DNA from: an uncultured Clostridia bacterium
GTDB taxonomy: Bacteria > Bacillota > Clostridia > Oscillospirales > Acutalibacteraceae
Assembly: GCA_937892525.1 (NCBI GenBank)
Contig: CALAEV010000023.1
Coordinates: forward strand, 1-13,021
Length of the DNA: 13,021 bases
Direction: 5' to 3'
The translations under genes and the position numbers were made by a program. How positions within the stretch are numbered: the first letter of the stretch is position 1; the number at the start of each line of letters is the position of its first letter. Below, piece after piece: positions 6,036 to 12,857 of the stretch. Below the pieces are notes generated by a model that had not been told where the DNA came from, ran no database searches, and saw only the letters and a program-made list of their open reading frames with translations.

Positions 6036-6320
6036 ATGACAATTAAACCACTTGCAGACAGAGTTGTACTCAAATCTTGCGAAATGGAAGAAACAACAAA
6101 AAGCGGTATCGTACTTGCAGCTGCTGCTCAGGAGAAACCACAGGTAGCAGAGGTTGTAGCAGTAGGTCCGGGTGGACTTATTGACGGCCACGAAGTAGAA
6201 ATGTATGTAAATGTTGGCGATAAGGTAATTATCGGCAAATATTCAGGTACAGAAGTTAAAATGGACAACGTTGAATATACAATCGTTCGTCAGTCAGAAA
6301 TTCTTGCTATTGTTGAATAA
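6036..6320 (+). CDS. groES: Co-chaperonin GroES
   Basis: The 94-residue heptameric lid of the GroEL chaperonin in the cytoplasm. Family features in order: IKPLADRVVLK at the start, the mobile loop around residues 16-30 (EETTKSGIVLAAAAQEK) that contacts GroEL, VVAVGPGG, VGDKVIIGKYSGTEVK, and the C-terminal YTIVRQSEILAIVE. AGGAGGT at 6021-6027 lies 8 nt before the ATG. groEL follows 14 nt after its stop, and its ribosome binding site overlaps the groES stop codon, so the two are cotranscribed from the CIRCE-controlled promoter. Confidence 0.98.
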   Translation: MTIKPLADRVVLKSCEMEETTKSGIVLAAAAQEKPQVAEVVAVGPGGLIDGHEVEMYVNVGDKVIIGKYSGTEVKMDNVEYTIVRQSEILAIVE

Positions 6321-6334
6321 GGAGGGCATATATA

Positions 6335-7972
6335 ATGGCTAAACAGATTATTTATGGCGAAGAAGCTCGTAAGGCTCTTCAGACAGGTATTGATAAATTA
6401 AGCAATACAGTTAAAATCACACTTGGACCAAAAGGCAGAAATGTAGTTCTTGATAGAAAATACGGTGCACCACTTATCACAAATGATGGTGTTACAATCG
6501 CTAAAGAAGTTGAACTCGAAGATGCATTTGAAAATATGGGTGCACAGCTTGTTAAAGAAGTTGCAACAAAAACAAATGATGTTGCAGGCGACGGTACAAC
6601 AACAGCAACACTTCTTGCTCAGGCTCTTGTTCGTGAAGGTATGAAAAACGTTGCAGCAGGCGCAAACCCAATGGTAGTTAAAAAGGGTATGCAGGCAGCA
6701 GTTGATGCAGTAGTAGCAGAAGTACTTAACAATGCAAAACCTGTTGCATCATCAGACGATATTGCTCGTGTTGCTACAGTTTCAGCTGCAGACGAATATG
6801 TTGGTAACCTTATTGCTGACGCAATGGCAAAAGTTACTGCAGATGGTGTTATCACAATTGAAGAATCAAAAACAAGCGAAACATATAGCGATGTAGTTGA
6901 AGGTATGCAGTTTGACCGTGGCTATATTTCACCTTATATGGTAACTGATACTGATAAAATGGAAGCAGTTATTGATGACGCTCTTATTCTTATTACAGAT
7001 AAGAAAATCGGTAACATTCAAGAAATTCTCCCATTACTTGAACAGATTGTTCAGTCAGGCAAGAAACTCGTTATCGTAGCAGAAGATGTTGAGGGCGAAG
7101 CACTTTCAACACTCCTTGTTAATAAACTTCGTGGCACATTTACTTGTGTTGCAGTTAAAGCACCTGGTTTTGGCGACAGAAGAAAAGAAATGCTTCAGGA
7201 TATCGCAATCCTTACAGGTGGTCAGGTTATTACATCTGATTTAGGTCTTGAACTTAAAGATACACAGCTTATGCAACTTGGTCGTGCAAAGCAGGTTAAG
7301 ATTTCTAAAGAAAATACAATTATTGTTGATGGTGCTGGTGACCAGGATTCAATCAAGGGCAGAATTAATCAGATTAAAGCACAGATTGCAGAAACAACAT
7401 CTGACTTTGACCGTGAAAAACTTCAAGAAAGACTTGCAAAACTTGCTGGTGGTGTTGCAGTTATCCGTGTAGGTGCTGCAACTGAAACAGAAATGAAAGA
7501 AAAGAAACTTCGCATTGAAGATGCTCTTGCAGCTACAAAAGCAGCTGTTGAAGAGGGTACAGTTGCAGGTGGTGGCGTAGCACTTCTCGGTGCTATCAAA
7601 GCAGCATCAGCACTTCTTGATACTGACGATGCAGACTACAAAACAGGTGTTAAGATTGTTCTTAAAGCAATTGAAGAACCTGTTCGTCAGATTGCAGCAA
7701 ATGCAGGTCTTGAAGGTTCAGTTATCGTAAATGAAATCGTAAATTCAAATAAAGCAGGTTACGGTTTCAACTTCGCAACAAGCGAATATGTTGATATGTT
7801 CGAGGCAGGTATCCTTGACCCTGCAAAAGTTACTCGTTCAGCACTCCAGAATGCAGCATCAGTTGCAGCAATGGTGCTTACAACAGAGTCACTCGTAGCA
7901 GATATTCCTGACCCACAGGCAGAAGCAGCAGCTGCAGCAGCAATGGCACAAGCAGGCGGAGGAATGTATTAA
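6335..7972 (+). CDS. groEL: Chaperonin GroEL
   Basis: The 545-residue ATP-dependent chaperonin that folds proteins in a double heptameric ring with GroES. Visible motifs: LGPKGRNVVLD and NDGVTIAKE near residues 30-65, the nucleotide-binding DVAGDGTTT with the catalytic Asp at about 86-94, the apical region with GYISPYM, the signature AAVEEGTVAGGGVALL (about 403-418), and a short C-terminal tail ending AQAGGGMY in place of the usual longer GGM repeat. Full length for the family. AAGGAGGG at 6319-6326 gives a strong ribosome binding site. Codon use is strongly biased to A/T-ending codons, as expected for a highly expressed gene here. A terminator follows at 8015. Confidence 0.99.
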   Translation: MAKQIIYGEEARKALQTGIDKLSNTVKITLGPKGRNVVLDRKYGAPLITNDGVTIAKEVELEDAFENMGAQLVKEVATKTNDVAGDGTTTATLLAQALVREGMKNVAAGANPMVVKKGMQAAVDAVVAEVLNNAKPVASSDDIARVATVSAADEYVGNLIADAMAKVTADGVITIEESKTSETYSDVVEGMQFDRGYISPYMVTDTDKMEAVIDDALILITDKKIGNIQEILPLLEQIVQSGKKLVIVAEDVEGEALSTLLVNKLRGTFTCVAVKAPGFGDRRKEMLQDIAILTGGQVITSDLGLELKDTQLMQLGRAKQVKISKENTIIVDGAGDQDSIKGRINQIKAQIAETTSDFDREKLQERLAKLAGGVAVIRVGAATETEMKEKKLRIEDALAATKAAVEEGTVAGGGVALLGAIKAASALLDTDDADYKTGVKIVLKAIEEPVRQIAANAGLEGSVIVNEIVNSNKAGYGFNFATSEYVDMFEAGILDPAKVTRSALQNAASVAAMVLTTESLVADIPDPQAEAAAAAAMAQAGGGMY

Positions 7973-7975
7973 TAA

Positions 7976-8006
7976 GTGCAAAACGCAAAATGCAAAGTGC
8001 AAAATG
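7976..8006 (+). repeat. Short tandem array of GCAAAAT-type heptamers
   Basis: Just after the groEL stop, about four imperfect units of the form GTGCAAAAC, GCAAAAT, GCAAAGT, GCAAAAT stand head to tail. TGCAAAA-type heptamer arrays are a known class of intergenic simple repeats in several bacteria. No hairpin or ORF is formed. Copy number may vary by slippage. Confidence 0.6.
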
Positions 8007-8014
8007 AATAAAAC

Positions 8015-8047
8015 AACGGTGTAAGTGTAAAAACTTACACCGTTTTT
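8015..8047 (+). terminator. Rho-independent terminator of groESL
   Basis: AACGGTGTAAGT (8015-8026), 6-nt loop, ACTTACACCGTT (8033-8044): a perfect 12-bp stem with T-run through 8047. The T-run is also the first part of the shared 35-bp element at 8043-8077. Confidence 0.95.
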
Positions 8048-8077
8048 CTTTTGTAACCATTATTACAATTTTGTAAT
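8043..8077 (+). promoter_or_regulatory. Shared upstream element, copy 1 (putative operator)
   Basis: A 35-bp sequence that matches 9487-9521 at 34 of 35 positions. Its core is three alternating half-sites: TTGTAA (8051-8056), TTACAA (8063-8068), TTGTAA (8071-8076), with spacers of 6 and 2 nt; the last two form the palindrome ATTACAA-TT-TTGTAAT. It ends 5 nt before the -35 box at 8083. A regulator binding site is inferred; the binding protein is unknown. Confidence 0.6.
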
Positions 8078-8082
8078 ATTAA

Positions 8083-8111
8083 TTGACAAACAAAATATAA
8101 AATAGTATTTT
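8083..8111 (+). promoter_or_regulatory. Predicted promoter of the five-TM acidic protein gene
   Basis: TTGACA (8083-8088), 17 nt, TATTTT (8106-8111). The -35 is perfect and the -10 weak. The same -35, spacer length and -10 recur at 9547-9575. The predicted leader is about 110 nt. A weak -10 with a perfect -35 is compatible with regulation by an activator or repressor. Confidence 0.6.
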
Positions 8112-8228
8112 AAAATTATGAAAACGGATTGCTTTCTTGCATTTTTACATAAAAAATAAGCAGTTTTACAATTCCTTTTGCGAAAAATCCAATTTAATTC
8201 TATAATAAATTAAAAAGGAGTGCAAATT

Positions 8229-9404
8229 ATGAAACCAAAACTCAAACTTGAAATGAAAGAAAAATTGTTTATTGCATCAATAATGATTTATATTGCTTCA
8301 TTGGTTTTGCTTATGGGGTTAAGTCCGGGTGTTTTTACAGGTATATGGTGGATTGGTGTTTTCGCAAATAGTCAGGCTTTTTCAGTTGTATCAACACTCA
8401 TAGTAGGTTTAATTATGATTTTGTTTACTTATCTTGCACGAAAAGTAAGCATAAACTTCATTTATATTGTCAGAGGTGTTTTGCTTTTGTTGGCAATATT
8501 AAATGCTATTTCTATAGGGTGGGAGCCCATTTCTTGTTCAATATATTTTATTGCAACTGTAGCCTTGCTTATAATGAGTTTTATAAAAGAAAACGAGGTT
8601 GTAATTGCAACTGACCTTACACAAGAAGAAAAAGAAAATATTGAAAAAGAAAACAGGCGAGAAAAAGAACACGAAATAGTAGGAAGTCTTTTGGGATTTT
8701 TTCTTGTACCGATTATTGTACTTATATTACTTGCGGGAGCTTCTGCTCCTATTGTGGAAGCGGATTTTGAAGAACTCAAAAATCGCTATCGCGTAGATTT
8801 GCCAAGTGAAATGGCAACTGAAGAACAGTGTAATGAGTTTTTAGATAATATTGATAATTACGAAAACTATTATAGTTCAAGTTATACTGGTACTGGTAGT
8901 TGGAGTGTTGATACTGAGTTAATTGGTAAAATGCTGAAATCTAACAGCAATTCCGACGACTATTGGATGATTGGCGACGATATTGATATTGTGTATCATT
9001 TATTCTACGACGATTGGGATAATGTAGCTGACGACCACATACTTATTCGTAGTGATTATAAATTTCCTGACCCTTCAACTGCAAAGGTTACAAAAATCCT
9101 TTTCAGTGATAACAAAAACAGAGAAATTGAGTTGACCGAAAAAGAAATGGAAGAAATTTATGGTTTTGTAATAGGAAATAATTACGATGAGAGTAAAGCT
9201 CAATATTATGATAAAGAATATTTTGAAGATTCAACAACATTTGAGATTCTGTGGTATTTTGAAGATGAAAAGGCTCTTCGCTATAAATATGGTGACATTA
9301 CAAAAACAACCGATGGTAAATATCATTTAAGGTCTGCTTCGGCGGATTATATTAGCTATACTCTCTCTGGTGAAATCTGCGAAAAATTAGATAAAGTGTG
9401 GTAA
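8229..9404 (+). CDS. Unrecognised five-TM protein with acidic C-terminal domain
   Basis: A 391-residue protein that I do not recognise. Hydrophobic segments lie at about 13-30, 52-69, 75-96, 101-119 and 150-172. A strongly charged Glu/Lys linker (about 120-149) separates the fourth and fifth. Basic residues at the N-terminus and after segment 2 put the N-terminus and linker inside, so residues 173-391 would be outside. That part is rich in Asp, Glu and Tyr (GSWSVDTELIGKML, DDYWMIGDDIDI, YYDKEYFEDSTTFEILWYFED) and lacks Cys until residue 385. ATG 8229 follows AAAAGGAG (8212-8219) at 9 nt; GTG 8220 lies at the end of that site and is unlikely. It has its own promoter and terminator. Confidence 0.85.
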   Translation: MKPKLKLEMKEKLFIASIMIYIASLVLLMGLSPGVFTGIWWIGVFANSQAFSVVSTLIVGLIMILFTYLARKVSINFIYIVRGVLLLLAILNAISIGWEPISCSIYFIATVALLIMSFIKENEVVIATDLTQEEKENIEKENRREKEHEIVGSLLGFFLVPIIVLILLAGASAPIVEADFEELKNRYRVDLPSEMATEEQCNEFLDNIDNYENYYSSSYTGTGSWSVDTELIGKMLKSNSNSDDYWMIGDDIDIVYHLFYDDWDNVADDHILIRSDYKFPDPSTAKVTKILFSDNKNREIELTEKEMEEIYGFVIGNNYDESKAQYYDKEYFEDSTTFEILWYFEDEKALRYKYGDITKTTDGKYHLRSASADYISYTLSGEICEKLDKVW

Positions 9405-9415
9405 TAAAAAGAAAA

Positions 9416-9447
9416 AACGGACATCGTAAGATGTCCGTTAATTTTTT
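9416..9447 (+). terminator. Rho-independent terminator after the five-TM protein gene
   Basis: AACGGACATC (9416-9425), loop GTAA, GATGTCCGTT (9430-9439), AA and six T at 9442-9447. It lies inside a 35-bp sequence (9411-9445) that recurs exactly at 12807-12841. Confidence 0.93.
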
Positions 9448-9486
9448 ATACCTAATTATACATCAAAACAATAACTAATGTTTTCA

Positions 9487-9521
9487 TTTTTCTTTTGTAA
9501 CCATTATTACAATATTGTAAT
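9487..9521 (+). promoter_or_regulatory. Shared upstream element, copy 2 (putative operator)
   Basis: It differs from 8043-8077 only at one base (A for T near 9514), which makes its last part the perfect palindrome ATTACAAT-ATTGTAAT. Half-sites: TTGTAA, N6, TTACAA, N2, TTGTAA. It ends 25 nt before the -35 box at 9547, which is 20 nt (about two helix turns) further than in copy 1. Confidence 0.6.
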
Positions 9522-9546
9522 TTTTCTGTTTTTCGATAAATTTTTA

Positions 9547-9575
9547 TTGACAAACGATAAAAATGGTGCTATTTT
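9547..9575 (+). promoter_or_regulatory. Predicted promoter of the DUF2975-HTH operon
   Basis: TTGACA (9547-9552), 17 nt, TATTTT (9570-9575); identical boxes and spacing to the promoter at 8083-8111. The predicted start is about 9582, a short leader of about 26 nt that includes the ribosome binding site AAAAAGGAG (9592-9600). Confidence 0.62.
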
Positions 9576-9607
9576 AATGGTAGAACACACCAAAAAGGAG
9601 AATTTTT

Positions 9608-10051
9608 ATGAAATCAGAAAATAAATCTATTAACTTGTCAATTGCATTTACAACATTGTTTGCACTTGCAATGGTATTTTTAACTATTTCTATTCCTTGG
9701 CTTGTGCCATTTCTTTGTGAAATAATGGAATATCAAGGTATTGAAAAGTCTATGACCGTTGTTGCGTATCTTTCATTACCTGCAGGGTGGGGAGCAGTAG
9801 TACTTTTCTATAAACTCCTTTTTAATGTTAAAAATAAAAAAGTGTTTATAACTGATAATGTAAAATACCTTAACATTCTTTCAGTATTATGCTTTTATGT
9901 TGGTGTAGTCAGCTCATTTGCAATGTTTAAGTTTCTTGGCTTTTTATTTGTAGGGATTGCGGCATTTTTTATAGGACTTATACTTCGCATAATCCGTAAT
10001 ATTATTGAAGAAGCAGTTGAAATTAAGCAAGAAAATGAACTTACAATATGA
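9608..10051 (+). CDS. DUF2975 family membrane protein
   Basis: A 147-residue membrane protein with four hydrophobic segments at about 10-36, 50-72, 88-106 and 108-128. The segment FNVKNKKVFITDNVKYLNIL between TM2 and TM3 matches the DUF2975 pattern (a short loop with V-F-x-x-x-N-V-x-x-L). The strongest support is context: DUF2975 proteins are typically encoded directly before a small YozG-like HTH regulator (as with YoaS/YozG in Bacillus), exactly as here with a 10-nt gap. The function of the family is not established; a membrane sensor or antagonist for the paired HTH protein is a reasonable inference. ATG 9608 follows AAAAAGGAG at 7 nt. First gene of a five-gene operon. Confidence 0.82.
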   Translation: MKSENKSINLSIAFTTLFALAMVFLTISIPWLVPFLCEIMEYQGIEKSMTVVAYLSLPAGWGAVVLFYKLLFNVKNKKVFITDNVKYLNILSVLCFYVGVVSSFAMFKFLGFLFVGIAAFFIGLILRIIRNIIEEAVEIKQENELTI

Positions 10052-10061
10052 GGTAATATAA

Positions 10062-10268
10062 ATGGCAATTAAAGTAAATCTCGATTTAGTTCTCGCTAAG
10101 TCAAAAATGACATCAGGCGAGTTAGCAGAAAAAATAGGTATAACCCAAGCAAACTTATCAATTCTCAAAACAGGCAAAGCAAAAGCAGTACGCTTTTCAA
10201 CACTTGAAGCAATCTGTCGCGAACTTAACTGCCAACCGGGTGATATTCTTGAATATTATGAAGATTGA
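10062..10268 (+). CDS. YozG-like Cro/CI-type HTH transcriptional regulator
   Basis: A 68-residue protein that is nearly all helix-turn-helix. The HTH is at about residues 17-38 (TSGELAEKIGITQANLSILK), followed by KTGKAKAVRFSTLEAICREL and the typical ending NCQPGDILEYYED. This matches the YozG/Xre-like small regulators that accompany DUF2975 proteins. Lacking any other domain, it probably dimerises and binds a palindromic operator. The alternating TTGTAA half-sites upstream of this operon and of the five-TM gene are natural candidates for its target; that is inference. GAGGT (10050-10054) lies 7 nt before ATG 10062. Downstream spacing to the next gene is 13 nt. Confidence 0.93.
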   Translation: MAIKVNLDLVLAKSKMTSGELAEKIGITQANLSILKTGKAKAVRFSTLEAICRELNCQPGDILEYYED

Positions 10269-10281
10269 TTAGGAGTGCAGT

Positions 10282-10773
10282 ATGATTACTTTTATAATTC
10301 TAATTATAATTTTAGCTTTAATTATAGTGGTTCCAACTGCCATATTTTCAGCTACTTTTGTTCCACCACAGGAAAAAGTTTTCTTATCATTAGGCGAATA
10401 TGAAATAGTTGAATATTGTGAAGCAGGAGTTTTTCAGGATTTCACCATTTATTATGAAATAACTTATGAAAATCCAAACATAGAAAACAATGAATATCTT
10501 AAACAAATGACAGAAACAGATATCGAAGAATTTAGTCTCTATCTTGACAATTTTGATGGTTGGGTAGAGCTTCATATTGAAGCAGGTAATGAGTCAAAAG
10601 AACAATTTGTTCAAAACTATGATTTTGACAGAGATATAATTTCAACTAACGATTATTGCTATATTTATGACTCTGCCGATTATGATGATTTTTATGAAAA
10701 GTTTGAATCTTATGATTTGTATTTCTACGACACCGAAACAGAAACACTCTACTATTTTCATAACAATATATAA
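10282..10773 (+). CDS. Unrecognised membrane-anchored acidic protein
   Basis: A 163-residue protein with one N-terminal hydrophobic segment (residues about 3-25, rich in Ile) and no lipobox. It may be a membrane anchor or an uncleaved signal. The remainder is very rich in Asp, Glu, Tyr and Phe, especially the last 50 residues (NDYCYIYDSADYDDFYEKF, YDLYFYDTETETLYYF). I recognise no family. The acidic and aromatic bias resembles the C-terminal part of the five-TM protein at 8229, without clear colinear similarity. AGGAG (10271-10275) lies 6 nt before ATG 10282. Third gene of the operon, 13 nt after the HTH gene. Confidence 0.78.
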   Translation: MITFIILIIILALIIVVPTAIFSATFVPPQEKVFLSLGEYEIVEYCEAGVFQDFTIYYEITYENPNIENNEYLKQMTETDIEEFSLYLDNFDGWVELHIEAGNESKEQFVQNYDFDRDIISTNDYCYIYDSADYDDFYEKFESYDLYFYDTETETLYYFHNNI

Positions 10774-10793
10774 TCGCATATAGGGGTGAAAAT

Positions 10794-11330
10794 ATGAAGA
10801 AACACAGAACATTCATAATCGCATTGTTAAGTATTGCAATATTTATTTCAGCATTGGTTATAAATATAGAAATGTATAAAGATAGCAGATTAGGTGTTGA
10901 AACACAAGCGTTTTATGAAATCAAAGACGATTACTGTCTTTTGGTCGATAATATTCTAAAATACACAGAAAAAACACAATACAGTGAGCCATATTGTGTT
11001 TATGTAAAAGAAGAAAATGGCAAAGCTTTTCTTAAAGGTACACCCATTGCTATAGAAGAAGCGTATAGTATGGAAGTAGATTTTGCCGTTTATGAAAGTT
11101 ACCAAAGAATAGAACAGTCATATTACGATTTAGGCTATTATCTGTGGTGCATCAGAGTTGACAAGAATGCCATTAACTTTGACGGTGAAACGGGTTTTGC
11201 AATAATATATTCCATTGACGATAAATCGTTAAAAGAAAAGGGTATGGATACTCGAACAGGTACACATATTGTTTGGGATAAAATGGAAAATAATTGGTAT
11301 ATACGCAACTCTTGGCGTCATGCAAGATAA
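10794..11330 (+). CDS. Unrecognised single-TM extracytoplasmic protein
   Basis: A 178-residue protein with a basic start (MKKHR), one hydrophobic segment at about 7-25 and no lipobox, so probably an N-terminally anchored or secreted protein. The rest is a soluble domain of about 150 residues with strand-like stretches (YCVYVKEENGKAFLKG, TGFAIIYSID, GTHIVWDKMENNWYIRN), three Cys (47, 68, 119) and a basic end RNSWRHAR. No family recognised. AGGGGTGA (10782-10789) provides the ribosome binding site. It lies 20 nt after the preceding gene and 15 nt before the next, within the DUF2975 operon. Confidence 0.8.
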   Translation: MKKHRTFIIALLSIAIFISALVINIEMYKDSRLGVETQAFYEIKDDYCLLVDNILKYTEKTQYSEPYCVYVKEENGKAFLKGTPIAIEEAYSMEVDFAVYESYQRIEQSYYDLGYYLWCIRVDKNAINFDGETGFAIIYSIDDKSLKEKGMDTRTGTHIVWDKMENNWYIRNSWRHAR

Positions 11331-11345
11331 CCAAAAGGAGAAATA

Positions 11346-11759
11346 ATGAAAAAAGAATACAAAAAATCAATATTAGATGGCATTATTCAAGGTGTTTTGG
11401 TTTGCTTTTTTCCTAAATATATTGTTTCAGTATTTTTTGTTGATGAACCCATAGAATTAAATATAGTTTTTACAATTATTTTATGCGTGTTGTCAATAAT
11501 AAGCTTTTATTATTTAATATTAAGAAAAAAAGAAAAAATATTGTTAAACTCTTTTATAAGTTTTATGGTGTTTCTTATAATACTAACTCTAAATTTTATA
11601 AATTTATTTACATTGAATATTAAAATATTGCCATTAAGAGAAGTATCAAATGCTGACGGATTATTAATCCTTTTGCTAATGTATTTATATCTTGTTCCTA
11701 CTGTCATATTGCGATTATTTGCATTCATGATTGCTCTTGTAATCAAAAAAAGAAAATAA
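11346..11759 (+). CDS. Unrecognised small four-TM membrane protein
   Basis: A 137-residue, very hydrophobic protein with segments at about 14-31, 39-60, 67-92 and 103-132 and basic inside-type loops (LRKKEKI after segment 2; IKKRK at the C-terminus). The pattern fits four helices with both ends inside. No family recognised. AAAAGGAG (11334-11341) lies 4 nt before ATG 11346. This is the last gene of the five-gene operon and ends against a bidirectional terminator. It is more A/T-rich than its neighbours, with many ATA, TTA and AAA codons, which could reflect membrane composition or recent acquisition. Confidence 0.8.
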   Translation: MKKEYKKSILDGIIQGVLVCFFPKYIVSVFFVDEPIELNIVFTIILCVLSIISFYYLILRKKEKILLNSFISFMVFLIILTLNFINLFTLNIKILPLREVSNADGLLILLLMYLYLVPTVILRLFAFMIALVIKKRK

Positions 11760-11764
11760 TAATG

Positions 11765-11800
11765 AAAAAACGCACATCAACTGATGTGCGTTAATTATTT
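11765..11800. terminator. Bidirectional terminator between convergent genes
   Basis: AACGCACATC (11769-11778), loop AACT, GATGTGCGTT (11783-11792). A-run at 11765-11770 gives the U-tract for minus-strand transcription; the T-rich right side (TTAATTATTT) serves the plus strand less well. It is a variant of the hairpin at 9416 and 12812, with G-C swapped to C-G at one pair so pairing is kept. Confidence 0.88.
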
Positions 11801-11801
11801 A

Positions 11802-12719
11802 TTATTCTTCGTATGTAGTAATGTAGTCTGGCTTATCAATATCAAAAAGTTGTGTCTGCAATTCATTTTCTTTTTCAAGTTCTGTCCAATATTTTACCTC
11901 GATTTGTTTTCCATCATTTATAAAACGAGCAGAATATATATTTTCGATAAAACTTGCAATTTGTTTGTCAAAATGGTTAAAAACTTTAACCTCATCACTG
12001 CCTAAAATTTCTTGAACATACACGGCAGATGAAGAAACACTGCAAACATATCCATTATACCAGTCAATCTGTCCTGTAATCACATTAGAAATTTCACCAG
12101 TATTATAATCGTAAAAATATGCACTTCTCGTTAGAACACCTGTTCCCGATTGTATCCAACTTACAATTGTATTTTCATCAACAATATAAATATGAGGATT
12201 TTCATTTGTGGTTTCTTCAAAAATCGTATTTCCGTTTTTATCAAAGATGGTGTAAGTATTTAGAAAATTATCACTATTAACTTTATAATATTTATCTGCT
12301 TCAGTAGTTAAAACATCAATATCTTTCTTGATTGCGTTATATATTCCGACACACTTGTAATATGAAAAATCAGCATCTTTTGATATACTTATAATATCAT
12401 CTTCATAAACTTTAAAGCTAATAATTTTATAATCAAAAGATTGAAAACTTATATATATACCTACGTCATTATAACTATGAGTGTTTTCTGCTTCAACAAC
12501 AGCGTAATTATCTAAAGTGTTATAAAAATTCAATGCAGTATTTTTGTAAGTATTATTATAGTTATAATGGAAGTTAATACTTAATTCAGTATTTCTATCG
12601 CTAAAATCAATACCCTCGGTCGAGATAATATCTTGCAAGGTAGTTTTGTTATTCATTGGTGTGCATCCAACCAACATAATTAACATAACTATTGCAAAAA
12701 AACAACTTAACTTTTTCAT
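11802..12719 (-). CDS. Unrecognised lipoprotein, convergent to the DUF2975 operon
   Basis: A 305-residue predicted lipoprotein: KK at residues 2-3, a hydrophobic segment and the lipobox LVGC with Cys19. The mature protein has many short strand-turn-strand units (TIFDKNGNTIFEE, AYFYDYNTGEISNVI, VKVFNHFDKQIASFI) that suggest a beta-propeller or other all-beta fold; no named family is recognised. The frame opens at ATG 12728. I prefer the second ATG (12719) because AAAGGA lies about 8 nt before it, while the first ATG overlaps that site. A promoter is visible upstream and the bidirectional terminator lies just past the stop. It is transcribed towards the DUF2975 operon and in the same direction as rpmB. 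Confidence 0.85.
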   Translation of the reverse strand: MKKLSCFFAIVMLIMLVGCTPMNNKTTLQDIISTEGIDFSDRNTELSINFHYNYNNTYKNTALNFYNTLDNYAVVEAENTHSYNDVGIYISFQSFDYKIISFKVYEDDIISISKDADFSYYKCVGIYNAIKKDIDVLTTEADKYYKVNSDNFLNTYTIFDKNGNTIFEETTNENPHIYIVDENTIVSWIQSGTGVLTRSAYFYDYNTGEISNVITGQIDWYNGYVCSVSSSAVYVQEILGSDEVKVFNHFDKQIASFIENIYSARFINDGKQIEVKYWTELEKENELQTQLFDIDKPDYITTYEE

Positions 12720-12756
12720 TTTATCCATCCTTTCATAGTTTTATATCTATAATTTA

Positions 12757-12785
12757 ATTATAAAAGATGGATATATAAATTGCAA
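12757..12785 (-). promoter_or_regulatory. Predicted sigma-A promoter of the lipoprotein gene
   Basis: On the minus strand TTGCAA (12785-12780), 17 nt, and a perfect TATAAT (12762-12757). The predicted start is near 12750, a leader of about 30 nt. It does not carry the TTGTAA element seen at the two plus-strand accessory promoters. Confidence 0.7.
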
Positions 12786-12806
12786 TAAAAATATATAAAT
12801 ACAAAT

Positions 12807-12835
12807 GAAAAAACGGACATCGTAAGATGTCCGTT
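12807..12835 (-). terminator. Rho-independent terminator of rpmB
   Basis: Read on the minus strand, AACGGACATC, loop TTAC and GATGTCCGTT end in a run of six T (complement of 12808-12813), about 22 nt after the rpmB stop. The underlying 35-bp sequence (12807-12841) is identical to 9411-9445, where it terminates a plus-strand gene. Confidence 0.93.
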
Positions 12836-12857
12836 AATTTTCGTATTTTGCTTTGAA

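Noticed and set aside
6450..6644. Out-of-frame plus-strand ORFs inside groEL (also 7248-7472)
   Set aside because: Low-complexity K/Q/L-rich translations of a strongly biased gene in another frame; no ribosome binding site.
8061..8078. BlaI/MecI/CopY operator
   Set aside because: Those operators are TACA-N2-TGTA; here the spacing is TACA-N4-TGTA, and no BlaI/CopY-like gene is in the window.
11784..12005. Plus-strand 73-residue ORF starting MCVNYLLFFV
   Set aside because: It begins in the bidirectional terminator, has no ribosome binding site, and is antisense to the lipoprotein gene; its hydrophobic look is a by-product of the opposite strand.
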